Source: NORP309 sp964352735 (lineage in GTDB: Bacteria > Pseudomonadota > Gammaproteobacteria > Xanthomonadales > Marinicellaceae). Taken from it: a stretch of 64,000 nt of DNA. The notes below the pieces were generated by a model that was not told where the DNA came from, made no database searches, and saw only the letters and a program-made list of their open reading frames with translations. The position numbers and the translations under genes are program-made. Positions within the stretch are counted from its first letter, which is position 1. The number at the start of each line of letters is the position of its first letter. Below are positions 44,374 to 53,232 of this stretch, piece after piece. The stretch covers positions 31,015 to 95,014 of the forward strand of contig CAYGTC010000009.1 in NCBI GenBank assembly GCA_964352735.1, read 5' to 3'.

Positions 44374-46539
44374 GTGACAGAAGAAAACGTCACGGCAATA
44401 CTAAACCACCCAGCAGTTGTTTCTGCCTACAAAAGCCTCACCAACCTGACCAATAACTATCTTAATCCAAAGGAGCAGCTTTTATTATCAAAAGCTTTGC
44501 AATTTGGTGCACGTGCACACGTCAAACAATTTCGTAAATCAGGCGAACCTTACATCACACACCCCATTACAGTTGCCAGTATATTGGCTGAATTGCATTT
44601 TGACATTAACTCATTGTGCGCAGCGATACTGCATGACACCATCGAGGATACGGATGTAACTGAGGCTTTGATCAGTAAGGAATTTAACAAAACAGTGGCT
44701 TATTTGGTTCAAGCAGTGACCAAGTTAGACAAGCTTAAATTTCGTAACCTACAAGAAGCACAGGCAGAGAGTTTTGTTAAAATGCTTTTTGCCATGTCAA
44801 AGGATGTTCGTGTCATTATCATAAAACTGGCCGATCGCCTTCACAATATGCGTACCATCAGCGCCATGAGTGAATCGAGTCGCAAACGGATTGCCAGAGA
44901 AACTCTGGAAGTTTTTGCTCCGATTGCTGAAAGGCTGGGGTTGAAAAAGATCCAAAACGAAATGCAAGACCATGCTTTTTGTGCATTATTGCCTAATGTT
45001 GCAGATAAACTTTCACAGAAAGTAAAAGAACTATCAGGGAATCGCAAAGGCCCGATTAAAAAAATCAAAAATAAAATTGCCAAAGCATTGATCCACTCTG
45101 ACATGACGGCAAAAGTTCATGGCAGGCAAAAATCACTGTATAGCATTTACTCAAAGCAAAAGAGAAAGAGCCTGTCCTTTGAACAGATTCATGACGTATT
45201 TGGCATACGTGTGATTGTCAAGTCAGTACAAGATTGTTATATCGCACTGGGCATTATTCACGGACTCTATACACCACATGAAGGCAGTTTTAAAGATTAT
45301 ATAGCTGTACCAAAAACTAATGGTTACCAATCGTTACACACATTGGTCACAGGGCCTTTTGGGCTGGCTATAGAAATTCAAATCAGAACGCATGAAATGG
45401 ACATGGTCTGTGAGTCGGGTGTCGCAGCTCACTGGATGTACAAAAAAAGTGACTCTGAAACCAGTTCACGTTTGGGTCTGGTCAGAAACTGGTTGGGCAG
45501 TTTGGTGGATCTACAGAAAAAAACCGGCAGTTCTGTGGAGTTTTATGAAAACATGAAGAGTGAATTAATCACCGATGAAATCTATGTTTTCACTCCCAAA
45601 GGTAAAATTGTTCGATTGCCCATCAATGCGACGGTACTTGACTTTGCGTTTGCGATACACACCAATGTTGGTACAAAGGCAGTCTCAGCAGAAGTCAATA
45701 ACAAACACGCTTCTTTGAAACAGAAGTTAAAAACCGGACAGTCTATAAGAATCATTACTGATGAAAACTCCGTGCCCAGCACAGAATGGTTACAGATAGT
45801 TACCACCAGCAAAGCACGGACAGCCATACGTCAAGCACTGAAACAAATCACTGAAGAGGATGCTGTAAAAGTTGGACACAAAATGTTGGACCGCGCATTG
45901 GACACCTTCGGCCATTCTTTTGACTCTATTGACAAACGCACCAGAAAAAGGGTACTCAAGTATTATAAAAAAGACAGCATGGATGAGCTGCTCAAGTCTT
46001 TTGCCATGGGCGAACTATTGCCTTCTTTGGCAGCAAAACGCCTACTACCATTATTAAAACAAAGAAACATAGGCAAGTCATACTTACCCAAAGAGGCATT
46101 TCCCATCACAGGTAAAGAAGGCTCTATCATCAATTATCCACATTGTTGTGAACCAATTGTTGGCGATAATATTGTTGGTTATTTGAGTCCAGCAAAAGGC
46201 ATTGTTGTGCACAGAAAGAGCTGCCCCAATTTAGAAGAACTGGAAAAACACCCAGAACGAATGATTATAATGGACTGGGACCTTGAGCACGCTATGATGT
46301 TTCAAACCACTGTAGTCATGGATGTGATCAACAAACAAGGTGTGTTGGCACAATTGGCCAGTATTGTCGCTGAAAACCATGGTAACATTGAAAGATTTGA
46401 ACAAGTTGACAGAGATGGTAATTATTCAGGTTTGGCATTCCACATCAGCATTGCCAATACCGAAACGCTTGACGAAATATTACATAAACTCAGACAACTT
46501 CCCGAAGTATTAAAAGCCAACCGAAAAGAGTTTAAATAA
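44374..46539 (+). CDS. spoT: Bifunctional (p)ppGpp synthetase/hydrolase SpoT
   Basis: 721 residues from a GTG at 44374. The hydrolase HD domain (residues about 45-150) carries YITHPITVASI and His87-Asp88 in LHDTIEDTDV. The synthetase domain (about 240-360) has GRQKSLYSIY, FEQIHDVFGIRVIV and VPKTNGYQSLHT. A TGS domain follows (YVFTPKGKIVRLPINATVLDFAFAIH) and then an ACT domain at the end. The intact HD pair supports hydrolase activity. It is 200 bp after rpoZ and 3 bp before ridA. Confidence 0.96.
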   Translation: MTEENVTAILNHPAVVSAYKSLTNLTNNYLNPKEQLLLSKALQFGARAHVKQFRKSGEPYITHPITVASILAELHFDINSLCAAILHDTIEDTDVTEALISKEFNKTVAYLVQAVTKLDKLKFRNLQEAQAESFVKMLFAMSKDVRVIIIKLADRLHNMRTISAMSESSRKRIARETLEVFAPIAERLGLKKIQNEMQDHAFCALLPNVADKLSQKVKELSGNRKGPIKKIKNKIAKALIHSDMTAKVHGRQKSLYSIYSKQKRKSLSFEQIHDVFGIRVIVKSVQDCYIALGIIHGLYTPHEGSFKDYIAVPKTNGYQSLHTLVTGPFGLAIEIQIRTHEMDMVCESGVAAHWMYKKSDSETSSRLGLVRNWLGSLVDLQKKTGSSVEFYENMKSELITDEIYVFTPKGKIVRLPINATVLDFAFAIHTNVGTKAVSAEVNNKHASLKQKLKTGQSIRIITDENSVPSTEWLQIVTTSKARTAIRQALKQITEEDAVKVGHKMLDRALDTFGHSFDSIDKRTRKRVLKYYKKDSMDELLKSFAMGELLPSLAAKRLLPLLKQRNIGKSYLPKEAFPITGKEGSIINYPHCCEPIVGDNIVGYLSPAKGIVVHRKSCPNLEELEKHPERMIIMDWDLEHAMMFQTTVVMDVINKQGVLAQLASIVAENHGNIERFEQVDRDGNYSGLAFHISIANTETLDEILHKLRQLPEVLKANRKEFK

Positions 46540-46542
46540 ATC

Positions 46543-46926
46543 ATGAAAAAAATAATCAATACCGATAATGCACCTGCTGCCATAGGCACCTACTCACAAG
46601 CTGTTGTTCATAACAATGTGCTGTATTGCTCTGGACAAATTCCATTGATACCGGAAACAGGTAAAATGGTTGAGAACGACTTTGCCAAACAGACCCATCA
46701 AGTTTTTAAAAATTTGCAAGCCGTTGCTCAAGCGGCTGATACATCGCTGAACAATACTTTAAAATTAAATATTTTCGTGCAAGATTTATCTCATTTTGCT
46801 ACGCTTAATGAGATCATGGCAGAGTATTTTCAACAACCTTATCCTGCCAGAGCGGCTATTGAAGTTGCTGGTCTACCTAAAGATTCGATGGTTGAAATGG
46901 ATGCCATCATTGCTGTTGAGGGATAA
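46543..46926 (+). CDS. ridA: RidA-family 2-iminobutanoate deaminase
   Basis: 127 residues, starting APAAIGTYSQAVVHNN. The family signature is visible as YPARAAIEVAGLPKDSMVEMDAIA-like sequence at the end, including the Arg that binds the substrate carboxylate. RidA removes reactive enamine/imine intermediates from PLP enzymes. It is 3 bp after spoT and so co-transcribed; the rpoZ-spoT-ridA order also occurs in Pseudomonas. The 3' end overlaps the permease gene by 20 bp on the other strand. Confidence 0.95.
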   Translation: MKKIINTDNAPAAIGTYSQAVVHNNVLYCSGQIPLIPETGKMVENDFAKQTHQVFKNLQAVAQAADTSLNNTLKLNIFVQDLSHFATLNEIMAEYFQQPYPARAAIEVAGLPKDSMVEMDAIIAVEG

Positions 46927-48049
46927 AACGTCCAATCAATGCATTGATAATATGTCGAAGACTCACTACCGTCAATAAAATCAATGCCAACAATTGTAAC
47001 CACAGCGGTATGTGGCTGTGGTTCATTTGTAAATATTGGCTAAAATCTACCGCCCATAATTCCACAATCCAGTTCAATAAAAATCCACTGAGCAAGGCAA
47101 TAAACATAATACCAAGCAGATACAAGCACATGGTTTTCTTACCCATGTGCTTGTTAATAATACCAAGAGTAGCCATATTAGTCGCTGGCCCAGCCATCAA
47201 GAATACCAGAACCGCACCTGGAGATATGCCTGCCATCAAAAAGCCAGCTGCCAAAGGCGTTGATGCTGTAGCACAAACATACATGGGTATACCAACAACC
47301 AACATAACAAGCATGCCTGTTATGCCTGTGCCATACTGAATCAATAAATCACTGGGTACATACGTTTGAACAAGCGCAGCGAACAATATACCGATGGCCA
47401 ACCACAATATGATGTTATCCAACAAATCTGTAAATGCATAAACCACACCATCAATCATTTTGCTAAAAATACTGTTTTTTTTGTGCTCTTTATTAACTGG
47501 CTTAACAACGGATTCATGACCATGACTTTTACTTGAGCAACATGTTGTCTCACTGGTTGTATCGGTTTTTTTCTTATTAAGAGTCGTTTGTTTTTCAGAG
47601 TCACAACAAGATACGGCTTGGTGCGATGGTTGTTCACCTGGTTCATCACTTTTATCAAATGTATTGACCAGCATACCTGTGGTAATTGCAGATACAATTG
47701 CAACAATGGGTCGTGTCACCGCCATAAATGGTCCCATCATTGCATAAGTAATGAATACTGAATCAACACCAGTTTCAGGAGTCGACACCAAAAAAGATGT
47801 TGTAGCAGGTTTTGATGCGCCTGCTTGTCTTAATCCCATGGCTGCTGGAATGACACCACAAGAGCACAATGGTAAAGGAGCACCCAAAATGGCAGCTTTA
47901 ATGATGGATGAAAAATTATTTGTGCTGAGGTGCTTATGCAAAAAATCAGTTGGGATTAATGTTTTAAAAACACCACCAATACATAAGCCGATGACAAGCC
48001 AAAAAGAAGCATCTAACAATAAGATCAAAATATTATTCAATAAAGCCAT
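46907..48049 (-). CDS. SO_0444-type Cu/Zn efflux permease
   Basis: 380 residues with about eight membrane spans, in the family of permeases (DUF318) called SO_0444 Cu/Zn efflux. The intramembrane metal motif is PLPLCSCGVIPAA, and a related GIPMYVCATASTPLAAG lies in the second half. A hydrophilic loop (about 120-190) is rich in Cys and His (SCCDSE, TCCSSKSHGHE) and probably collects metal. It starts 3 bp after the MerR-type regulator gene on the same strand, so one metal-responsive operon is likely. The 3' end overlaps ridA. Confidence 0.88.
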   Translation of the reverse strand: MALLNNILILLLDASFWLVIGLCIGGVFKTLIPTDFLHKHLSTNNFSSIIKAAILGAPLPLCSCGVIPAAMGLRQAGASKPATTSFLVSTPETGVDSVFITYAMMGPFMAVTRPIVAIVSAITTGMLVNTFDKSDEPGEQPSHQAVSCCDSEKQTTLNKKKTDTTSETTCCSSKSHGHESVVKPVNKEHKKNSIFSKMIDGVVYAFTDLLDNIILWLAIGILFAALVQTYVPSDLLIQYGTGITGMLVMLVVGIPMYVCATASTPLAAGFLMAGISPGAVLVFLMAGPATNMATLGIINKHMGKKTMCLYLLGIMFIALLSGFLLNWIVELWAVDFSQYLQMNHSHIPLWLQLLALILLTVVSLRHIINALIGRFIPQQQ

Positions 48050-48052
48050 TAT

Positions 48053-48448
48053 CTAATGCTCCAGTGCTGATAAGATAGAACAATGTGCAGCAGTCTCATT
48101 ACCGCCACAACAAGAAGTATGAATTTTTTCTAATGCTGTTCTGATATCAATCAATTCGGTAATTTTGTGATTGATCTCATCCAGTTTTAATTGTGTAAAA
48201 CTTTTGACCTCATGACAGGTATGCTCATCTTTGGTCACTTGTATGGCCAATAGTTCTTTAATTTCTTTTAATGTAAAACCAACCGTTTTGGCCTTTTTAA
48301 TAAAAATGACACGAGCAATGGCTTCTTCTGGGTAATCCCGATAACCATTAGCAAGGCGTTGTGGTTGTTGCAATAACCCTTGTGTTTCATAGTATCTTAA
48401 GGTTTGAATATCTATGTTAACAGCGTTAGCCAATTGACCAATTTTCAT
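48053..48448 (-). CDS. zntR: MerR-family metal regulator, ZntR-like
   Basis: 131 residues. The MerR helix-turn-helix is IGQLANAVNIDIQTLRYYETQGLL followed by the wing ANGYRDYPEEA. A dimerisation helix leads to a C-terminal metal-binding loop, SCCGGNETAAHCSILSALE, resembling that of ZntR (CCGT...CSIL). A Zn2+ or related-ion sensor is inferred. Its promoter (48476-48507) has the 20-bp spacer typical of MerR-activated promoters. The permease gene follows after 3 bp. Confidence 0.85.
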   Translation of the reverse strand: MKIGQLANAVNIDIQTLRYYETQGLLQQPQRLANGYRDYPEEAIARVIFIKKAKTVGFTLKEIKELLAIQVTKDEHTCHEVKSFTQLKLDEINHKITELIDIRTALEKIHTSCCGGNETAAHCSILSALEH

Positions 48449-48475
48449 CGTTATCTGTTTTATGCTAAAGGGTTT

Positions 48476-48507
48476 ATTATAAACCTTAAAGTATACTATA
48501 GAGTCAA
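48476..48507 (-). promoter_or_regulatory. MerR-type promoter/operator for zntR and permease
   Basis: On the minus strand a TTGACT -35 (plus 48502-48507) and a TATAAT -10 (plus 48476-48481) are separated by 20 bp. The spacer and its edge hold a partial palindrome, 48483-48504 (8 of 11 positions symmetric). A long 19-20-bp spacer that needs untwisting by a MerR-family activator is the known arrangement. Confidence 0.75.
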
Positions 48508-48841
48508 GGCTTGTAATAAAAATAATGATACTGATCAGATGCCTTCTTTAATACACATCAAAAATTTATTGTGAAAAGCTTATTATATTAACTCTGCTAG
48601 ATAATGCCGAAGTTCAATGAGTAGCACAGAAGAAGGGAGGTACTGCACTACCCAGAGACAGATGTTTCTATTGCGTATTCAATTCACATGAAAAAATAAG
48701 ATAATATAGACAGGAATAACTTTTTTCAATGTCATAATACGCTATAAAGTATAAGGTAATTGTTTAAAATATAATGTGATGAAAATCACAAAGGCACTAA
48801 TAGAACACCTTTTAAACACTAATTTCATTACTTGATTTTAG
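48508..48841. other. Gene-free stretch with CRP-like site
   Basis: About 330 bp between the zntR promoter and the end of the PBP1B gene. No ORF or RNA fold is recognised. The one clear element is the perfect CRP-like palindrome at 48775-48790. Confidence 0.5.
48775..48790. promoter_or_regulatory. Consensus CRP-like binding site
   Basis: TGTGATGAAAATCACA matches TGTGA-N6-TCACA exactly. It sits 52 bp beyond the mrcB stop and more than 300 bp from the nearest downstream start (zntR), so no target is obvious. Confidence 0.55.
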
Positions 48842-50911
48842 TTATTGAAGTTTTTCATACCAATTTGCCCACAAAAGCATGGCACCAGAACTGCCTGAAA
48901 GGGTTGTAGGAGTATTGTCATCTTTACCCACCCAAAAAGTGGCCAGGTATTTATCATCAAAACCAGCATACCAACTATTTTTACCATCGTTGGTAGTACC
49001 CGTTTTACCATACACATCATTGAACCCAAAAGTATGGGTTAATTTTTTTGCCGTACCATTAGTTGTGACGTCATGTAGAGCCTGATTGATATCAAGGACA
49101 TTATTTCGCGCAAGATCAAGACTGTTAGTGCGTTTGATTGTCCCCAATAATTGATTATTATTATCAACAATCTTTTTAATACTGACCAGCTGATGTACTT
49201 TACTTTGTGATGACAATATGACAAATAAATTGGTCACTTCTAATGGTGTTAATTCAGTTGCTCCCAGTAATACCGATGGGTGATTGGTTCGATTGATGGT
49301 CAATCCAAGAGACGATAAAAATTTAACGAATGATTCAATACCCAACTTCAATCCCAAATGAACAGTGGCTTGATTTCTTGAGTGTACCAAAGCATGATGT
49401 GCACTTATTTTACCCAAACTACGTTTGTCCCAATTTTTGGGTTGCCAATTTCCCCCACCGTTTGTCTTAATTGAAACAGGCTTGTCATCAATCCTATTCA
49501 ACAAATCAAAACCAGGAATTTCTTCTAATGCCGCTAAAAAAACAAAGGGTTTAATCAATGACCCGATCTGTCTTTTTGATAACAATGCCCTATTGTAATA
49601 ACTGTACTTTTCTTTTGAACCTTTTATGGCCAGAATATCCCCTGTTTGGGCATCACTAACGACTGCAGCAGATTGTAAATCAGCGCCTAGTTTATTGGTA
49701 TGCCATTGTAATGTATTCAATAATTGATACTGTAAATAGGGGTTAATGGTGGTGAATATTTTTAAACCTTGTTGATTCAATTCTGTCACAGAGAAGGATT
49801 GCGCCAATTGCTGTTTAACCAAGCCCATGAAATCTTTGTATTGGTGCTGGGTAAAAGCATCGTTAACGCGTAAATCTATGCCGGATTGTCGCGCTTTATT
49901 CCACTGATCTTTATTGATCACTGTGGTTTCATACCAAGTATCTAATACAGTATTTCTTCTTGATAATGCCCTGTCACGTTGTTTGATGGGATGGTACCAT
50001 GAGGGCCCTTTCACCATACCCACCAATAGAGCTTGTTCTGCGATGGTCAATTGTTTCGGTTTTTTGGAGAAATAATAAGCGGCTGCTTGATTGATACCAT
50101 GAATGGCAACACTTCCTTGCTGACCCCAATAGACCTCGTTGAAATAGTTTTCTAAAATTTGTCCTTTATTGAGCTTTCTCTCCAACATCAAGGCCGCTAA
50201 TGCTTCATTGGCTTTTCTTATCCAGCTTTTTGCGCGGTATTGTAGGCGATTTTTTATCAATTGTTGGGTGATGGTACTGCCACCTTGTAATATTCTGCCT
50301 GCAAAAATATTGTGGTATAAAGCGCGAACAATGCCAAAAAAATCCACCCCAATATGGTGTTTAAAATTTCTGTCTTCTACCGCTTGCAAACCTTTAACCA
50401 AGGTATTTGGCAACTGTTGAACGGCAATGGGCTGTCTGTTTTCAAATGATTGTGAGTAGAATTGTCCAATCAACAAAGGCTCCAATCTGGCAACATCACG
50501 ATTTAAATTTCGTATATAATTATTGTTAAGTGTGAAAACAATCCTTTTAGGTGGTTCATGTTGATCGATAAAACCAAAACCTTTCGTGTATATCACATAC
50601 TGGCCATCATGGTATGAATATTCACCGATTTTATTGGCTTGATTTTTGGACCGATACCCCAGTGCAGACAACTCATAGTTAATTTCATCCGCAGTGATTT
50701 GTTTGCCTTCATAAAAATTCATGGCCCTTGCATAAACTGATGATGGTACTGACCAGTTGTATTCTACAAATAAATTATTTATGATAGATTGTAAGTAGAA
50801 ATACCATGGAATAAATACACCCACCAAAACCCCAGGGAAAAACCATAAAAGAAATCGAACTATGGCTTTTTTTGTGGATGGTAATTTAGATTTTTTTGTC
50901 ACCTTTTTCAA
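48842..50911 (-). CDS. mrcB: Penicillin-binding protein 1B
   Basis: 689 residues, bifunctional. A short cytoplasmic basic start precedes one membrane span (about 17-40, FLLWFFPGVLVGVFIPWYF). Then come a UB2H-like region, the glycosyltransferase-51 domain with catalytic Glu179 (AVEDRNFKHHIG) and GGSTITQQLIKN, and the transpeptidase with Ser451 in GSLIKP, SRNQA and KTGTTND. It polymerises and cross-links peptidoglycan. It is shorter than E. coli PBP1b (844) because the C-terminal extension is missing; the protein stops soon after the KTG motif. All catalytic motifs are present. Confidence 0.93.
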   Translation of the reverse strand: MKKVTKKSKLPSTKKAIVRFLLWFFPGVLVGVFIPWYFYLQSIINNLFVEYNWSVPSSVYARAMNFYEGKQITADEINYELSALGYRSKNQANKIGEYSYHDGQYVIYTKGFGFIDQHEPPKRIVFTLNNNYIRNLNRDVARLEPLLIGQFYSQSFENRQPIAVQQLPNTLVKGLQAVEDRNFKHHIGVDFFGIVRALYHNIFAGRILQGGSTITQQLIKNRLQYRAKSWIRKANEALAALMLERKLNKGQILENYFNEVYWGQQGSVAIHGINQAAAYYFSKKPKQLTIAEQALLVGMVKGPSWYHPIKQRDRALSRRNTVLDTWYETTVINKDQWNKARQSGIDLRVNDAFTQHQYKDFMGLVKQQLAQSFSVTELNQQGLKIFTTINPYLQYQLLNTLQWHTNKLGADLQSAAVVSDAQTGDILAIKGSKEKYSYYNRALLSKRQIGSLIKPFVFLAALEEIPGFDLLNRIDDKPVSIKTNGGGNWQPKNWDKRSLGKISAHHALVHSRNQATVHLGLKLGIESFVKFLSSLGLTINRTNHPSVLLGATELTPLEVTNLFVILSSQSKVHQLVSIKKIVDNNNQLLGTIKRTNSLDLARNNVLDINQALHDVTTNGTAKKLTHTFGFNDVYGKTGTTNDGKNSWYAGFDDKYLATFWVGKDDNTPTTLSGSSGAMLLWANWYEKLQ

Positions 50912-50971
50912 TTGACTGACGTACTTATGACTATTAGACGCTGAATATTAACATAAAACAGGAATTCACTT

Positions 50972-51721
50972 ATGAAAATTTTACAAACGATCACTTTAAC
51001 AAGCTTATTGGTTGGTCATATAAGCACCGCTGTGGCAGACACCACATTGACATTTAACGATAATAATAAAAATGTATCTATGAAAATGCAAATTACTGAC
51101 AACCAATTACGCGCTACGTCAATTGGTGAAGATCGTGCGTACATGATTTATGATGCCAATAAAAAAACATTCACGACATTTGATGTTGAGTCAAAACAAT
51201 ACTATGTTATGGGAGAAAAAGAAATTGCGGCTCTCAGTGATATGAATGCGATGGTAGAAAAATTGCTAGAAGAGCAACTCGGTGAGATGCCTGAGGCACA
51301 AAGAGCCATGATGCGCGGCATGATGGAAAATATGATTAAATCTCAATTACCAAAAGAAATGCCCAAGCCAGAATATATTTTGACTGAAAAGTCCAAATCC
51401 TATAATGGTTATGATTGTCAGGTAGTCACCAAAAAGTCCAAAAATAAAAGTGCAGATTTCTGTGTGACACAGTATGCTAAGCTGGGCATGACATCAGATG
51501 AATATGCTGTTATTACTTCTTTCCAAAGTACCATTGAAAGTTTGGCGCAAAAATATGGAGTAGATCAAAGCATGGATTTTTCAAATCTGGGTGATTTTAT
51601 TCCTGTACATTACAACCAAGCTGGCGAAACTGGAGTACTCTCTGATGTCAGCCATAACACAATTGATCCCAATATTTTTGCCATTCCAGAAGGTTATTCA
51701 CCAATGGACTTGCCATTCTAA
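50972..51721 (+). CDS. Exported DUF4412-like protein
   Basis: 249 residues with a signal peptide (ILQTITLTSLLVGHISTAVA). The mature part starts with beta strands (TLTFNDNNKNVSMKMQITDNQL) and includes a Met-rich helical stretch (MPEAQRAMMRGMMENM). YNGYDCQVV and a later FCV provide one possible disulfide. It resembles DUF4412 proteins, which have a lipoprotein-carrier-like fold, but the match is weak. It is divergent from mrcB. The function is unknown. Confidence 0.65.
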   Translation: MKILQTITLTSLLVGHISTAVADTTLTFNDNNKNVSMKMQITDNQLRATSIGEDRAYMIYDANKKTFTTFDVESKQYYVMGEKEIAALSDMNAMVEKLLEEQLGEMPEAQRAMMRGMMENMIKSQLPKEMPKPEYILTEKSKSYNGYDCQVVTKKSKNKSADFCVTQYAKLGMTSDEYAVITSFQSTIESLAQKYGVDQSMDFSNLGDFIPVHYNQAGETGVLSDVSHNTIDPNIFAIPEGYSPMDLPF

Positions 51722-51745
51722 TTCATAAGCCTTTGATCACACATG

Positions 51746-52037
51746 TTTAACCCGAATATTTCATCAAATCGATAGTAAAACAAATTTTATCTTTAAATAA
51801 CAAAGACTAATAGAGACCTCTGCTTAATTCTGGGTGATTGAGAAAATCTTTAAACTTTTTATCTTCATTCACGAATCAAGCAGAGGTCTCTCATGTAGAA
51901 TACAATAAAGAATGGCTTCATGTCTTGAATAAAACCCCTCACAAGCCATGAATAACTGGCTTGCAGGAGATCTTTATCCAACATACTTTGCCATTTTTCC
52001 CCTAAACTCCATTCTATGATGAAATATTCGGGCTAAA
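51746..52037. mobile_element. Small inverted-repeat element (MITE-like)
   Basis: About 292 bp bounded by 21-bp inverted ends, 51746-51766 and 52017-52037, which match at 20 of 21 positions (core CCCGAATATTTCATCA). No ORF of useful size lies inside. The right part (51949-52037) is homologous, in reverse, to 63912-64000 at the window edge, so the sequence is repeated in this genome. A second nested inverted repeat lies inside at 51812-51891. It ends 3 bp before the stop of the SGNH gene. The IS family is not identified. Confidence 0.7.
51812..51891. mobile_element. Nested 80-bp inverted-repeat element
   Basis: AGAGACCTCTGCTT (51812-51825) and AAGCAGAGGTCTCT (51878-51891) are perfect 14-bp inverted ends around 52 bp. 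Ends beginning GAGACC are known from some IS5-group elements, so a miniature derivative is possible. No clear target duplication is seen. Confidence 0.55.
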
Positions 52038-52040
52038 AAG

Positions 52041-53228
52041 TCATTGAAAATCAAATTGATTGATGAGGTCTTTATTGATTTCGTGTTTATTCATAAAATT
52101 AAAACTTTCAATGATGCGTTCAGTTATTAAAGCTTTACCTTTATTATTATAATGAAACGGTTCATAGTAAAAGTCACACTCTTTTTGTCCATCTTTTGAA
52201 ATAAGGATTCGCCTTAAATCCAATACATCGACGTTAATTCTTCCAACAATATCACCTAGCACTTTATTCATCACCTTTGAAGTATTAGTGGGTTTGACAC
52301 TGTAATTCATAATACTGTGATCTGGCAATAAAACCACTTTGAGTTTAATGTCATGGCTGAGAATTGTATCAAACAATTGTTGCCAATTATTGGATAATGC
52401 TCTCATTTTTTGATCTGATAATGACCAAAAAGATAATTTTTTCTTAGCTCTATTTCTGGCATAATCATTATCGCAAACCAATAGAATTACTTCATCAGCA
52501 GCTTGTAAAATACCTGCTTTTTCACGTATCTGCGTAGCTTCATCAACACAATTTTGCAAAGTATCCAGTTTATATTGGCAAATATTTCCTGAGGCTTGCC
52601 TGCTATAGGTGAAAATATTTTCATGTTCATATGTCAAATAGTGATTTATCTTTTTAATTCTTTTTCTGTAGTTTTTTAAAAAATCTTTAAAATCAGCAAA
52701 GTATTTGTAAGCATAAAACGAATTAAGAACACGCTCAAGTCTCAACCCATCTTTATAGTAAGCATATTTTTTATCATTTTTGTGAGAGCTAAACGGGCCT
52801 AAAATTTTGTGTTGTTTATCAACATCGTTAAAATGGCCAAAATTATTTTCCGTGACTCCTAGCATAATACCTTTGAGGTTGGGCATGTTTTTTATAGACC
52901 ACTCAATAACTGATTGAATCGCCATAAATTCTGAACCTTCAAAAGACATTCTAAGGTGGTTGATACCATTGTATTGTGACATCTTAAAAAATTTTTCGTG
53001 CTCAATACCCCAATCCATTTTGGAATCTCCAACTGTTATCCATTCAATATTATCCAAACCAAATGCCTTGATGGCTTTTTCGCGATAGATGGCATTTCCC
53101 AAATATGAATGCGGTTCTACCTGATCATCCCAAAAACCAAAGCGCAATAGCAGTTCTGCCAGAATGATCAATAAAAGCAGTAAGACTGCTGGCATCCAAA
53201 ACTTCTTGTGTAAAAAAAATTTCAACAT
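52041..53228 (-). CDS. Membrane-anchored SGNH-type protein (AlgX/DltD-like)
   Basis: 395 residues. One N-terminal span (about 12-30, MPAVLLLLLIILAELLLRFGF) anchors a periplasmic domain. The SGNH block I is GDSKMDWG with Ser69; a late EPFHYNNKGKALI supplies the block V His. Such proteins pair with MBOAT transferases and pass acyl groups to an exported polymer. It begins 4 bp after the MBOAT gene, which supports this. The acceptor polymer is not known. Confidence 0.78.
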   Translation of the reverse strand: MLKFFLHKKFWMPAVLLLLLIILAELLLRFGFWDDQVEPHSYLGNAIYREKAIKAFGLDNIEWITVGDSKMDWGIEHEKFFKMSQYNGINHLRMSFEGSEFMAIQSVIEWSIKNMPNLKGIMLGVTENNFGHFNDVDKQHKILGPFSSHKNDKKYAYYKDGLRLERVLNSFYAYKYFADFKDFLKNYRKRIKKINHYLTYEHENIFTYSRQASGNICQYKLDTLQNCVDEATQIREKAGILQAADEVILLVCDNDYARNRAKKKLSFWSLSDQKMRALSNNWQQLFDTILSHDIKLKVVLLPDHSIMNYSVKPTNTSKVMNKVLGDIVGRINVDVLDLRRILISKDGQKECDFYYEPFHYNNKGKALITERIIESFNFMNKHEINKDLINQFDFQ

Positions 53229-53232
53229 GGTA

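Noticed and set aside
44195..44377. 60-codon frame between rpoZ and spoT
   Set aside because: AT-driven composition, overlap with the spoT start and no conserved feature; treated as intergenic.
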